64,000 nt of DNA from Siphonodentalium dalli (Eukaryota > Mollusca > Scaphopoda > Gadilida > Siphonodentaliidae). The stretch lies in NCBI GenBank assembly GCA_032622095.1, contig CP136065.1, positions 92,825,343 to 92,889,342 on the forward strand. The letters are read 5' to 3'. Under the pieces are notes generated by a model. The model saw only the letters and a program-made list of their open reading frames with translations, searched no databases and was not told the DNA's origin. Of this stretch, positions 54,000 through 64,000 are shown one piece after another. Within the stretch, counting starts at the first letter, position 1; every line of letters begins with the position of its first letter. A program made the position numbers and the translations under genes.

Positions 54000-55440
54000 T
54001 ATTGATGAGAATGTCTTAAAAATCTTTGCAACCCCGAATATTTTTTAGAAGCAATGACAACTGCGTGAACTGCCCTGGAATCAGGGGGCTTGGTGTTTAT
54101 GGTAGTCTTTGGTCGAACATGTGTAACAGCTCGATTCACTCTTTGTTGATACTATGGATTGTAATGAAGTTTGTCGATATAGCATACATTTGTTTCACCC
54201 TAGCTATAGTTGGGAGTTCGTTGTCTGAAATAAGGTCATTCACAAATATTTTTTTCGCTTCCATTCCTATATATCAATTGAGTGATGGTTTACGTTAATG
54301 TTAATAGTATTGTTGTCCCATGGTGTATTTGAGTGTATAAATGAATCTTCATTGAGTAGCTTCTTGAGTAAATTTGTCCAAGCCGTCACACCAAAATGGG
54401 TTTATGATTGTACCCATGATTGACTTGAGGTATTTTTAACTGTATGTGCGGAAAAGTGGATCTGATAATATTTCGGGGGCAATACTTAATCCGTTTTGTA
54501 TTATTTGTGGCAAGTCTCATGAACCAGAATACATTAGGGCTTCTATATACTATTTAATTTTGGTCCCATTTTGGCTACGTTTTTGATAATCTTTACATAT
54601 TAAATTTTGTGAACGTTTGATTCGGTCTCGTTTCCCGTTCCATATGAACCTGAATAACATTGTATTTATTTCGCCCAAATCTTTTGACCGGGTTTGGAAG
54701 AGATTGGAATAGATGGACTAATTTTGAATTATCACATATTTGATTATTGAAATGCGACCTAGTGGAGTCAGGACATATTCAATTGTTCGATTCCCGCATT
54801 CAGTTCGATAAGTTTCTTTCCAAAATTGAGGTTATGCAATTTGAAATATTTTGTTACACGTGTGTCAATAGTTAGAATGAGTGCACGTCGTTAGCTTTGC
54901 CTGAGCCTAACCACACTATCTGACATTTTCAAGGTTGGATTTCAATCCTGAACTGTGGGCGAAGTGTCGAGAACATGCAAGCTTTCTTTAAGATTTTCTT
55001 CGTTACGGTCCAGCGTACTGATTCGTTTTATGTTCTGTACTGCCCAGGGTGTTACAACTAATTCTTAGTCAACAAAACACTCGGACAGTTGTCATCGGGC
55101 CAAACCGATATTCGAACTTGAACTGTATTCACAAGTGATTGATCCACATGCTACTGAAGGCAATCATATAACAATAACCAATGTTATCATCATGACATAC
55201 AAACCAGCAAATTCTAAGTCGTAAGTGGGCATAACTCTATCAAGAATGAATGGTCCTACCTAACCAAGATTCGAACTTGATACACAATTACATGCGTTGC
55301 CACAATAAATTGCATGTTGTAAAAGGGGGATATGACGGAGTTTAGAATCACAGGCACACAGTACCAAACATCTGAGCCAAGTTTAAAAACAAACGAAGGA
55401 GTACACATTCGGACAAGTAAATTTACGTTGAAAAAGCTTT
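54000..55440. other. Intron 1 of gene B; no recognised features
   Basis: AT-rich sequence. A few leader-like phrases (CCAAGATTCGAACTTGATAC, CCGATATTCGAACTTGAAC) recall degenerate tRNA/SINE boxes but do not form a cloverleaf. No exon was recognised. Confidence 0.45.
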
Positions 55441-55445
55441 TCTGT

Positions 55446-56060
55446 CAGGATTAATGGACGAGCTACTAGACAATCGTAAACTAGATGGTCGAGGCCGTAA
55501 GTCGAGACCATTTAGTTTACGAATGTCCATTCGCGAGTCAATTAACCGACGTCTTGTCGACATTTTCTTTTTAAGAAATTACACTTATACACATGAACAT
55601 TTTCGATAAATGAGACGTTTATGAAAGCTTTTACGGAAAATAATAGTCCTTAGCTGACAACAAAATCACACCACTTGACACGGCCCGTGTGAGTGGAAAT
55701 TACATGTGGAGTTTGCCGTAAACGTTTTGATGTACGCAAATATAATAACTTTGTCCGAAAACATAATAACGTTGTCCACAAACAACAACTTTGTCCGAAA
55801 AACGTTGATGTGCGCAAACATAAGTATAGTATATATACGTAATTATACTATCGACGCAATTGAATTTGTATTTTGGTCACGTATGCATGTTTGACTCGAA
55901 CAATGCATTGATATTTGCAGGATAGTATTGTGTGCAAAGGGACAGTAACTCCATTACTGCTGACGTTAGGTTTCAATGTGATAGATATCCCCTGGTATGC
56001 AAATAAACAATAAACCTATTGGGACATGTGATTGAATTACGTGGGGTTAATAATCACTGT
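55446..56060 (+). repeat. Intronic direct repeat, copy 2 (partner 50633-51240)
   Basis: See copy 1. This copy also contains a local palindrome, GTAAACTAGATGGTCGAGGC / TCGAGACCATTTAGTTTAC (55478-55520), and a threefold AACTTTGTCCGAAAA/AACGTTGTCC repeat at 55748-55805. Confidence 0.7.
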
Positions 56061-56588
56061 GCATATGTTTAGTCTCGTGTAGAAATAGCTGAGAACTATT
56101 TCTCGGTTTGAGACCTCCGTGATGAGCTCATAGTGCATCTATTTTACGAATGTCGGCTTATGTTATACGACACGAACGTTCTAGGTTACGAATGTCGACG
56201 TGTGGTATAACGTATGGTAGAAAATAACCATTCGAAGAAATAAAAGGTCGAGGCAGCACAAAGGAGCTGGGTTTTAAAACGAGAAAAAGAGGAACTTTTC
56301 TGTTTAGTATTATCCTTCGTTTATCTGAAAAAAAAGTTTGGCCATCCGCCTGAGCATCTCAGACATAGGATCTCAATAAAATTTCGTATGGTTGTTCACA
56401 ATCACAATAGCTTTCAATGAAATGTTGTTGATCTTCTTGTTTTCCCTTTTATAGTTATTCCCCATTGTTTATTTTAATATTCGGTTCCATCCTTTAAATG
56501 TTTCAAATTTACAACGTTAGGGTGTTGCAGCACCATGGTGCAACTCCCTGCCAAGTCAATCCTGTCTCCAATAACACTTTGTCCACAG

Positions 56589-56783
56589 ATTTGCCTACGG
56601 GATACATATCAAGAATTCGTGCACCGTGTGCTGCGCCTCTGTACATCAAAGATAACCAAGGGATCGCCGACAACCATGATGATGCCGTCTCCCAATGTGC
56701 CGAAGATGGGGCCCACCTGGTTGTGGTGAATGATGAGTGCTCCCGCCAAGTGTTGATGGATATTATGGCGCCGTTGGGAATAA
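56589..56783 (+). CDS. Gene B, exon 2: first half of C-type lectin-like domain
   Basis: Acceptor TTTGTCCACAG ends at 56588 and donor GTATGT starts at 56784. The exon is 195 bp, entering and leaving in phase 1, so it joins both neighbours in frame. It encodes LPTGYISRI, CAAPLYIKD, AVSQCAEDGAHLVVVNDE and LMDIMAPLGI. The second cysteine with A-x-L-V-V-V-N is the alpha-1/beta-2 region of C-type lectin-like domains. The remaining domain is in exon 3. The first base from exon 1 (G) completes an Asp codon at the boundary. Confidence 0.85.
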
Positions 56784-57614
56784 GTATGTCATCCCTGATT
56801 GTATTGGTATCGATGAACACTTATCCGTATTTATTAACTGTGTCAATAGTTCTCATTTTATTTTAAATCAGGACCGGTGCATCATACATCAAGATTTCAT
56901 CATTTATTCTTGTTCAAATGACCATGAAGCATTGTGGAATTTGTGGTGTTCTTGTGGCTCACTCACCAATTTGAGTGTTTTCAGTTATTCCTATTCAGTG
57001 TATTGAAATACATATATTGTTTGTGGGGAGCCGATTCTCGTGCAACTTGTCATAAAATCCCCTTTGTGCACTGATATACAGTTATGTCATCAGTTTCTCT
57101 CTATCTCGCCCCGTGTAGTCCCAGTGCAGAATATGTCTACCGCCCCACTGCGAGGGGTAATAATCCCCTAATGTGGCACCCTGTTTGCCGCGGGTGCATC
57201 CCGCGACGTGTGATGTAGGAGTCCTGGTGGTACTAGGGCGGCCGTACCACGTGAGACATCGACCTGCGGGTACGGCTTATCTCCACAGTGTTTCAGATTC
57301 AATTTGTGTTATCTGTGGTATTGTTCATCTGCCGTTTGAAGTACTGTTTTCTGTTTTTTCACTCATGATGATCCTGTTATCTCCTGTCACTTTGGTGTTC
57401 GTCCTGTTGAATGTTGAATCCTCTATTGTTCACGCCTCTCTCATTGTGGGGAGGTATCGAGAGGCTGCGACATGCAGTGGTGCTAAACAGGTCACCGCTT
57501 CAGCTATGTACCAGTCTTTGGCCTGACCAGAATTCACAAAGATACTTCACAAGATAATTCACAAAAAAAGAACACGGTCGGACCACCAGAGAGTTAGGAT
57601 CGCCACCTCTCAGG

Positions 57615-58421
57615 ATGACTATGCCACCGAAAATCCCGAATGCTATCACAACAATGCTGGACTCCATGCATGTCGCGCCTTGTGTGAGCTGGTCACTCCA
57701 TGCACACAAAGGCGGATACCAGTTGGTTTTGGACTTCCAGTCCTGCCCGGCAAATCCCTTATCAGGGCTCTCTACCGGGAGAGGTCTGGAAACTACCAAA
57801 CCAGCTAGGAAGAAGCGAAAGAAAAAGACTCCATCCAGGAAAAAGAGAGACACAGAGAGATTGGCTGCGTGGAAAAAGAGGAAATCGACTGATGCCACAC
57901 CAGGCGACACCTCCCGCGCAGCCGAGATCGATTCACCGCCCGAAGTGGTAATGGACTCCCCATCGCCACGGATAGACGCGGACATCTCCTTTTTCAACCC
58001 GAAGACGCCGGATTACACCGAACCGGAGTCTTCACCTGCCTCTCCTACAGCAAACGAAGCACCAACATCCGACCCCGAAGATACATCCGACTCCGAAGAC
58101 ACTTCTGATTCCGACTCCGAAGACACATCTGACTCCAACCCCGAAGACACATCTGACTCCAACCCCGACGACACATCTGATTCCGACTCTGACTGCGACC
58201 CCGAAACCGACGACACATCCGACTCCGAAAAAGAAGAAAGACAAAAGAACTTAATGGAAATTTTAGCGAGAGCACAAGAAGCATTAAGAAAATCCGAATT
58301 AGTACAAGCCGAAACCGAAAAGATCATGAATCGTCCGACTCCAAGTTTGCAAACATCACCATCCGAACCACCGCCAAAAAAGAGAAAGAGAAACAGAAAG
58401 AAACAAAACAACCGCCGCTAA
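57615..58421 (+). CDS. Basic/acidic low-complexity ORF, probably LINE-associated
   Basis: A 268-residue open frame. The N-terminal 55 residues (SWSLHAHKGGYQLVLDFQSC) are of ordinary composition. They are followed by a very basic tract (KPARKKRKKKTPSRKKRDTE), a Ser/Pro linker, then repeats of ED-T-S-D-S units (SDSEDTSDSNPEDTSDSNP) and a C-terminal helix and basic end (KKRKRNRKKQNN). Base composition is GC-richer than its surroundings from about 57130 to 58640, indicating inserted DNA in intron 2 of gene B. The Asp/Ser repeat makes the opposite strand open too; that shadow is ignored. I infer an ORF1-like protein of a retrotransposon because LINE gag sequence follows at 58.8 kb. No catalytic motif is present. 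Confidence 0.5.
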   Translation: MTMPPKIPNAITTMLDSMHVAPCVSWSLHAHKGGYQLVLDFQSCPANPLSGLSTGRGLETTKPARKKRKKKTPSRKKRDTERLAAWKKRKSTDATPGDTSRAAEIDSPPEVVMDSPSPRIDADISFFNPKTPDYTEPESSPASPTANEAPTSDPEDTSDSEDTSDSDSEDTSDSNPEDTSDSNPDDTSDSDSDCDPETDDTSDSEKEERQKNLMEILARAQEALRKSELVQAETEKIMNRPTPSLQTSPSEPPPKKRKRNRKKQNNRR

Positions 58422-58551
58422 GACTCCTCCACCACGCTTTCGCCGCCTTGCCTCCAACCACAACACCTACGACAGCCAACATGTTCGATTTTCATCGGAA
58501 AAAACAAAGGAAGGGTGAAGGGACTTGCACACTGCAGTCCGACCACCCTAA

Positions 58552-58566
58552 CCGGCCTTCGGCCGG
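58552..58566 (+). other. Compact GC hairpin
   Basis: CCGGCC-TTC-GGCCGG is a perfect 6-bp stem with a three-base loop, 130 bp after the stop of the basic/acidic ORF. It could be an RNA structure of the inserted element. Confidence 0.5.
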
Positions 58567-58829
58567 AAACGACTCAACAACAAAAAAAACCAGAATTCGA
58601 AGGGTAGTCCGCGGCGGTTGCTGGGCTAGTTGTTGATATTTTGATTTTTATATTGAAACTCATTACAAAAACAAACACGATCTGAACGTAAGAATGATGA
58701 CTCACTTAGTTCCAATGATGCTGGGGTATTCCCTCAGTACTTTGTTCTTAGCTTCGACTCGACTATGAAAATTACCCTCTGTAATTGCCATTGATGAGAC
58801 ACTTCAAGGTATTGCCGGACCTGGTCAGT

Positions 58830-59650
58830 GACTGGCTCTCTCCTTATTGAATGTTCAAAGAAAGTTCAATTTGATTCTTTGTTGCAGTTAACCGCTATTG
58901 CACAAACACCAGTCACGGTTGCTCCGCACAAAACATTGAACAGTAGCAGAGTGATTTTGAGAATCCACCATATCTCCGACTCTTCTGAATCGGAGATATT
59001 GGCTGAGTTGGCACCATATTGCGTTACTGATGTTCGCAAATTTTCTAAGATAGCTGATGGACTAAAAGTTCCTTTGCATAGTTATATTTTGTCTTTCGAT
59101 CGGTGCGATCATCCACCGGCATTGAAGGTTGAATATATGTAGAAGATGTGTCTACATATGTTCCAAATCCCTGACGACGTTTTATGTGTCATGAGTATGG
59201 TCATGGCCAGGAACATTGTAAAAGTAAAGAAACCATATGTGCACGATGTTCTGTTTCTGGTCATGGTCATATGGATTGCACTAAACAAAAGAGTGCTCAT
59301 ATTGTCAAGGTTCACATGATGCAATGGATCGCTCATGTCCCATGTGGGACTATGAATTCAAAATTCAACTGTGTAAGGCTGAGAAACATCAATCATGTTT
59401 CGATGCAAAGAAAATAGTTGGTGCACGACCATTAATTCAACCAGTCACATACTCGGCTTTGGTTTGTACAAAACAGTGTGTTGATGCCAGTGCTTAGACA
59501 GACAACAGCCAGACCATCACACCTGTCCCAGAACCTGTATCGCAGACAATGGAAACGTCTCATGACGATGCACCCGTTTCTCATAAACAATCCACTCAAG
59601 TTGAGCAAGCTACTGCAACAAGTCTATTCGTATTGATGGCATTGCTTCGC
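58830..59650 (+). pseudogene. LINE ORF1 (gag-like) remnant with zinc knuckles
   Basis: The frame ending near 59142 (LNSSRVILRIHHISDSSESE, then HSYILSFDRCDHPPALKVEY) resembles the RRM-like part of Jockey-type gag proteins. After a stop and frame changes, C(H)EYGHGQEHCKSKETICAR-CSVSGHGHMDC gives two CCHC knuckles, and a third degenerate Cys-rich stretch follows (59300-59350). A hydrophilic C-terminus (PVPEPVSQTMETSHDD) runs to about 59620. A (TCAA)n tract at 59905-59930 may mark the 3' tail. No RT is left. It lies in intron 2 of gene B. Confidence 0.7.
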
Positions 59651-61007
59651 ATCAAAGTAATTCCAACGTTTAGACTCTCAGAATAAAAACAATTGACCAA
59701 ATGCTTGATGAGAAACGATTAACACCACAAGGCACCAACAGTGTGTGTGGCTTTCCTTTGGGCGAAAGATGTCTCACCCACACAACCGTCAGCTTGAACC
59801 GTTGACAAAGGTTATGTTTGATTGATCAAATAGTATAATACCATATCAATGCAGAAGATGTTAATATATACTTGATATGTTCTAACGGCTAAACAATGAT
59901 AAACACTCAATCAATCAATCAATCAACCAATCTCTCTATATCTACACGCTTCCCCCTCTTCTCCTCTCCCTCCGTCTGAAATAATCATCACAATCACATT
60001 ATTGAAGTAGAGACAGTAATCTCAATTCTAGTTAAATATACGTGAAGGTTGCGGTCTAGGACATGCAAGGTCGTGCTATATTGTCGAGTGCGATTGGAGA
60101 CTTTCAGTGTCCGCCTTCCCAATTACGCTATAGGATATGATAATTATACTTACAGTGCACTCGTGCACAATACACTGGACGTAACATATAACAAGGTAAT
60201 GCAGTATGTTGATTGTGGTGACATAGCCCTTCCGAGTTGTCTTCCTGCGCCCCTAACAAATATTACTATATAAATAAGTAATTAGATGGCATGTACTTCA
60301 TAGCCACGCACACTGATCATATATAGAAACAATCTAGAACAAAATTTTAGGGGCATCTTACAAAACCTATTGATGTGGTTGCGAGACAATCCAGATGAGT
60401 GATCACGCAAAATTTGTTATCTCTCCGCGGAAGCGTTTTGCATTGTTCTGATATTCTAAAATATGAACAATTTCTGTCACAGTTTCAAAGGAAAATTATG
60501 AGAATAATATTCACTTTATTGAGAAGATCTCACAAAAACTCGACTCACCAACACATCGAAAGTGTTGTTTTCGTTGAACGACCTCAATGTGGGTACATGC
60601 ATATTGTGATATTACTCCTTCAAAGATACGTATTGTATACGTATTTACACACAATTGTGATGTTCAAGAGTAATGTCAGCTCGAAGAAAGGAATCCTCAC
60701 TAGTGTTAAACATGCGGGAAGAAAGGGGTCATGTTTTGGTGAAATGCAGCAATTTGGGATAATGTAGCGACATATGCAATGTAGTCACCCACTGTGGCAT
60801 GATATAATATAGTCCTGCAACATGTTCAACGTATATATTCTGCAATCCTATGTAGTTGGTTGCGAAATATGGAGGTCGACCATAATATACTGCAGTTTTC
60901 GTTTATGTGTGCGTGGGCTGAGATGCAACCTAGGGTTGTCGACGGCATCATTGGTGCACCTAGATACCTGGAATTGATCTTTCTGGTGTTTTCGTTGTTC
61001 TTTTCAG

Positions 61008-61219
61008 ATTGGATGTGGATCGATGGCATGAAGAAACCAACCGACGGACCAGTGCAATACAGCGACGGGACACTTCTCACATTCTTGTCAACTCAGCAGA
61101 AAGTTACAGACAGTGCATCAGACTGCATCGTTCTGCATGCACCCAGATCATACAGTATCCAAGACACACAATGCTCTCAAAACTGGTACAACTTCACCTG
61201 CCAATTGGATATCCTGTAA
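61008..61219 (+). CDS. Gene B, exon 3: second half of C-type lectin-like domain and stop
   Basis: Acceptor GTTGTTCTTTTCAG ends at 61007. The first two bases complete an Asn codon from exon 2, and the frame stops at TAA 61217-61219. It encodes WMWIDGMKKPTDGPVQYSDG (the WIGL...W/YSDG core), then SDCIVLHAPRSYSIQDTQCS and NWYNFTCQLDIL, the paired late cysteines of the C-type lectin-like fold. The sugar-binding EPN/QPD and WND motifs are absent, so calcium-dependent carbohydrate binding of the classical kind is doubtful. No AATAAA occurs in the next ~260 bp. Confidence 0.85.
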
Positions 61220-61480
61220 CTTGATAGAGCTGTTTCTGGGGATAACAGAAATTATCTTGGAATGAGGAATGAGAAGAAATCCACATTTATTCAGCAGTGC
61301 TGCAACCCCATTGGGTAACAGACAGAAGGGACAAACCAGAAAAACCTACTTAACTATACTAATGTCCAAAGTTATATCGATACATTAGCGGACCAAAACA
61401 AATTATAAGCGAATTATTAGACTGTAATTATGTAGAAAATATAGAAGCGTTCTGGTTAATCAGCCTTTTTTCCTGAAAAT

Positions 61481-61890
61481 ATGTTCACATTGAACGTATT
61501 TCAAAAACCCAAATACGCCCATATCAGCGTTGTTTGAATCAGAATTACGTTCTATATGAACGTAAATGGGGCATGAAAACAGTCGTATAAGAGCGTATTT
61601 ATATTACAAATACGTCCGCATCGACCGTATATGATGCACACCCCATACCAAACGCCCATATTGGCATTATTTAATCTTAACTTTTTTTATTCCTGCTCTT
61701 TATAAAGTGGTTTCACTGCGGCTTGCGCCTTCATCGGAATAACGGGTACACGCTCATTGTGGACTGATTGCAGAATCGACTGTCTTCGTGCTTCATTTAC
61801 GTTCATATAGAGCGTAATTCAGATTCAAATAACGCCAATAGGGGCGTATTTAGGTTTTTTAAATATGTTCAATATGAACCTATTTGCATG
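61481..61890. repeat. MITE with ~88-bp terminal inverted repeats
   Basis: The left arm 61483-61572 (GTTCACATTGAACGTATTTC, AAATACGCCCATAT, TCTATATGAACGTAAATG) and right arm 61796-61886 (its reverse complement with about a dozen changes) flank a centre containing CTGCTCTTTATAAAGTGG and GGCTTGCGCCTTCATCGG. A degraded relative is at 9430-9640. No coding content. Confidence 0.8.
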
Positions 61891-62829
61891 AGGATATGTT
61901 CGGTTATTGAACTTGATTTTGCGGAAGGTCAATGGAGTTTCACAACACAACACATATATTGCTTCAAACCTGAAGCACTCGAGGGTGTATCAGTATTTTT
62001 TATTCAGCTTATGGAATCTTTGATAATTGGTTGATTGTACGTGGATCTAGGGATGGTATCATTTATGAATTTATGGGATAGCCTGTGTTTAGTTAGCTGT
62101 TCATTTGCCTATGTTTTGTCGTTTTTTGTTGTTATATAAACAATTTCTATACAAAATGTATTATTCATTTGGAGGGGTGCTCATGTATTATGAGCAGACG
62201 GCGGACAGATGGAAAGATAATACATGTGCAGAAGGATTCCTATTAAATGGTGGGAACTGTTAACTTAAAGGGACCGGCGGCTTTCGTTGTAGGTTTTAAT
62301 TTAGAAATAACATTTATCAAATTATGATAATTTCCTCAAGAATATACTAATAGTATAGCATAATGATGATATGAATGCGATATTATTCACAAAACATGCT
62401 TCGTGTCAGAGAAAATGCAGGTCCAGTGTCGTTTAGTTGCCCGCAAAAAGCTTAGTGAATTGTTTATAAGCAGAGTCACGATATTGCGTCATGTCCTTAT
62501 TTAGATTCGCGCGCATTATACGTCGGTTGTGAAACCCCTAATTTGGTATGCAACTTACAACTCACAATAATATCATAGTAAAATAGTAATAGGAGAAAAT
62601 ACTAACTGGATTGAAAAATATTCATCATTTTGCAAGAACAATTATATTATGATCCCTATCATGAAATAATGTGGATTAGCTGGATTTTGAACTGACAGCG
62701 TGTAGAATTGATCGTTTAAAATAAAATTTGGTGTGATTTGAATGCGATTGTTGATGGCAACAACAATAATGTTATCTTCGTCATCGACAGCGCAACGGAA
62801 CATTTTCATTGAACGATCAGGTAGTTCCG

Positions 62830-63115
62830 AGTGTTTGACTGTAAACAAATGGTTCTGTAACGTTTTTTATATTTGTTTACATAACAAAGCGTACAAACGT
62901 GACAATAACATGTAATGTACGCGATATTTATGATTGGAATAAGAACAATATCAGTCTATTATATAATATTCTTTGTGTTTATGGCGGTTTTAGCGGATGT
63001 GACTATTTTAACAGCCATACCCGCCACGAAGGCCGCCAGTATCTTGAACTTATTATCTGAACATTTCCAACGGCAACTACTCATAAATGAGTATTTAGTA
63101 TAGAAAGAGTTAAAA
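62830..63115 (-). repeat. Dispersed repeat R1 copy
   Basis: Contains TTTGTTTACATAACAA, ATGGCGGTTTTAGCGGATG, TTTTAACAGCCATACCCGCC and ACTTATTATCTGAACATTTCC, in the same orientation as the right arm of the fold-back element at 33990-34500 but extending further outward (CTCATAAATGAGTATTTAGT). Confidence 0.7.
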
Positions 63116-63179
63116 TAGGTTGTATATGTATTAAAGCCACATGGCGGTTTTGGCTCCGAAATACACATAATATTATTCG

Positions 63180-63555
63180 CTTTTGAATTTTTCTCAGTAT
63201 CGAAATAGGTCGATAAATATCTTAACTACCTTTCTACGAGCATTATGTAACCCAAAAAGACGCATTGAAGTAATGAAAAATACAACTGTGAATACGGTGT
63301 TTGGGTCCCAAACAAAAAGCCGCGATTTGCGCGACGTGGAACAGAAAAGAGCGTTCCGTGGTAGTCTATTCCTGATATGGTAGCAATAAAGAGCGTTTGT
63401 CTGACTTCTGGCGAAAAGTTGAAAATGCTGAAAATGGCTGTGACTTTGGCAAAGTGTGTTTAAAGCATATGAAGCCGGTATATCAATAGTTCGTTTATTT
63501 ATCGACCTATCGTATCCGTCGCTCCAAATTACGTAGAAACAAATTTTGGAGGTCA
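63180..63555 (+). repeat. Dispersed repeat, copy 2 (partner 2700-3080)
   Basis: Direct-oriented match to 2700-3080, including GTATCGAAATAGGTCGATAA, GTGTTTGGGTCCCAAACAAA and GAAGCCGGTATATCAATA. It additionally carries an ATAAAGAGCGTTTG word at 63387 that copy 1 lacks. Confidence 0.75.
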
Positions 63556-63589
63556 TTTTTGGGTAAACTTGTTATCCCCCGCCAAATTG

Positions 63590-64000
63590 AAAATTTGCAG
63601 CGGATATAGGAATGCGTTCCGTCCGTCCGTCTGTCCGTCTGTCCCGAGTCATAACTTGAACAAATGTCAACGGATTTCAAAGATTTGTGGTATATCAGTT
63701 CACCTGACCATTACCTAGTATGACTACGCAAGCCAGGTCCGGCCGGTTATTATTACCGGAGTTATTGGACTTTGTTGATTTTTTTGTGTGCAAATGGACG
63801 ACGTCACAGGGCTCATTTCCACAAATGTCAACGGATTTCAAAGATTTTTGGTATATCAGTTCACATGACCAGTATCTAGACGAGTTCGCAAACCAGGTCC
63901 GGCCGGATATTTTCAGCAGAGTTATTGGACTTTGTTGATTTTTTTTTGTGCAAATGGACGACGTCACAGGGCCCATTTCCACAAATGTCAACGGATTTCA
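63590..64000 (+). repeat. ~160-bp tandem repeat reaching the window edge
   Basis: After GGATATAGGAATGCGTTCCG and a (TCCG/TCTG)n tract, units start CAAATGTCAACGGATTTCAA at 63661, 63822 and 63982, with periods of 161 and 160 bp. They differ by few substitutions. The array continues beyond the window. Confidence 0.9.

Noticed and set aside
55100-55290. tRNA/SINE-like B-box phrases (ATTCGAACTTGA)
   Set aside because: No A box, acceptor stem or anticodon arm could be built around them.
58013-58411. Minus-strand Ser/Val-rich frames opposite the basic/acidic ORF
   Set aside because: Shadows of the GACACATCTGACTCC-type repeat on the plus strand.
63590-64000. Possible CRISPR-like regular repeat at the right end
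   Set aside because: Unit length ~160 bp with no short direct repeat/spacer alternation. It is an ordinary satellite in animal DNA.

Overview
This is animal nuclear DNA: AT-rich, intron-containing and very repeat-dense. It has no operons, ribosome binding sites, rRNA, CRISPR arrays or convincing tRNAs. Small secreted-protein exons with GT-AG borders and mostly phase-1 introns (PAN/apple-like, six-cysteine EGF/EB-like and C-type lectin domains), together with CR1/Jockey-type LINEs and Helitrons carrying internal tandem repeats, suggest an invertebrate, most likely a lophotrochozoan. The species cannot be fixed from the sequence alone.

Two host genes can be assembled from splice signals and reading phase. 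Gene A (minus strand) starts at 31742 with a signal peptide and PAN-like exon (31742-31371). After an intron of about 17 kb, full of transposons, it continues in cysteine-rich exons at 14352-14256, 12201-12070, 11430-11293, 5915-5778 and 3372-3265, and probably runs off the left edge. Gene B (plus strand) has three exons (50268-50559, 56589-56783, 61008-61219) with matching phases, and encodes a 232-residue secreted protein with a PAN-like domain followed by a C-type lectin-like domain. Both look like secreted recognition or adhesion proteins.

Layout. 1-14.4 kb: 3' half of gene A, with microsatellites, hairpin repeats and two Helitrons (about 6.32-8.56 and 8.59-9.33 kb) inserted tail to tail in a TA repeat. 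14.9-29.0 kb: nested transposons in intron 1 of gene A. These are two copies of a decayed THAP-domain fragment, a Helitron split by an 8.3 kb LINE, and an inverted-dimer derivative of the same Helitron with a 3' end at both edges. 31.4-36 kb: first exon of gene A and a large fold-back repeat. 37.1-39.3 kb: minus-strand TatD-like hydrolase pseudogene. 40.6-46 kb: palindromes, a third THAP remnant and CRE-containing promoter-like spots. 46-48.8 kb: LINE fragments. 49.4-61.2 kb: gene B, with a duplicated segment directly upstream of its ATG and LINE ORF1 material in its second intron. 61.4-64 kb: dispersed repeats, some paired with copies near the left end.

The most novel material is the LINE at 16.7-24.9 kb. 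Before its endonuclease/reverse transcriptase it carries a roughly 740-residue region that I do not recognise, built from repeated modules and containing a recent in-frame 191-residue tandem duplication. The palindromic Helitron dimer next to it is the other main item.
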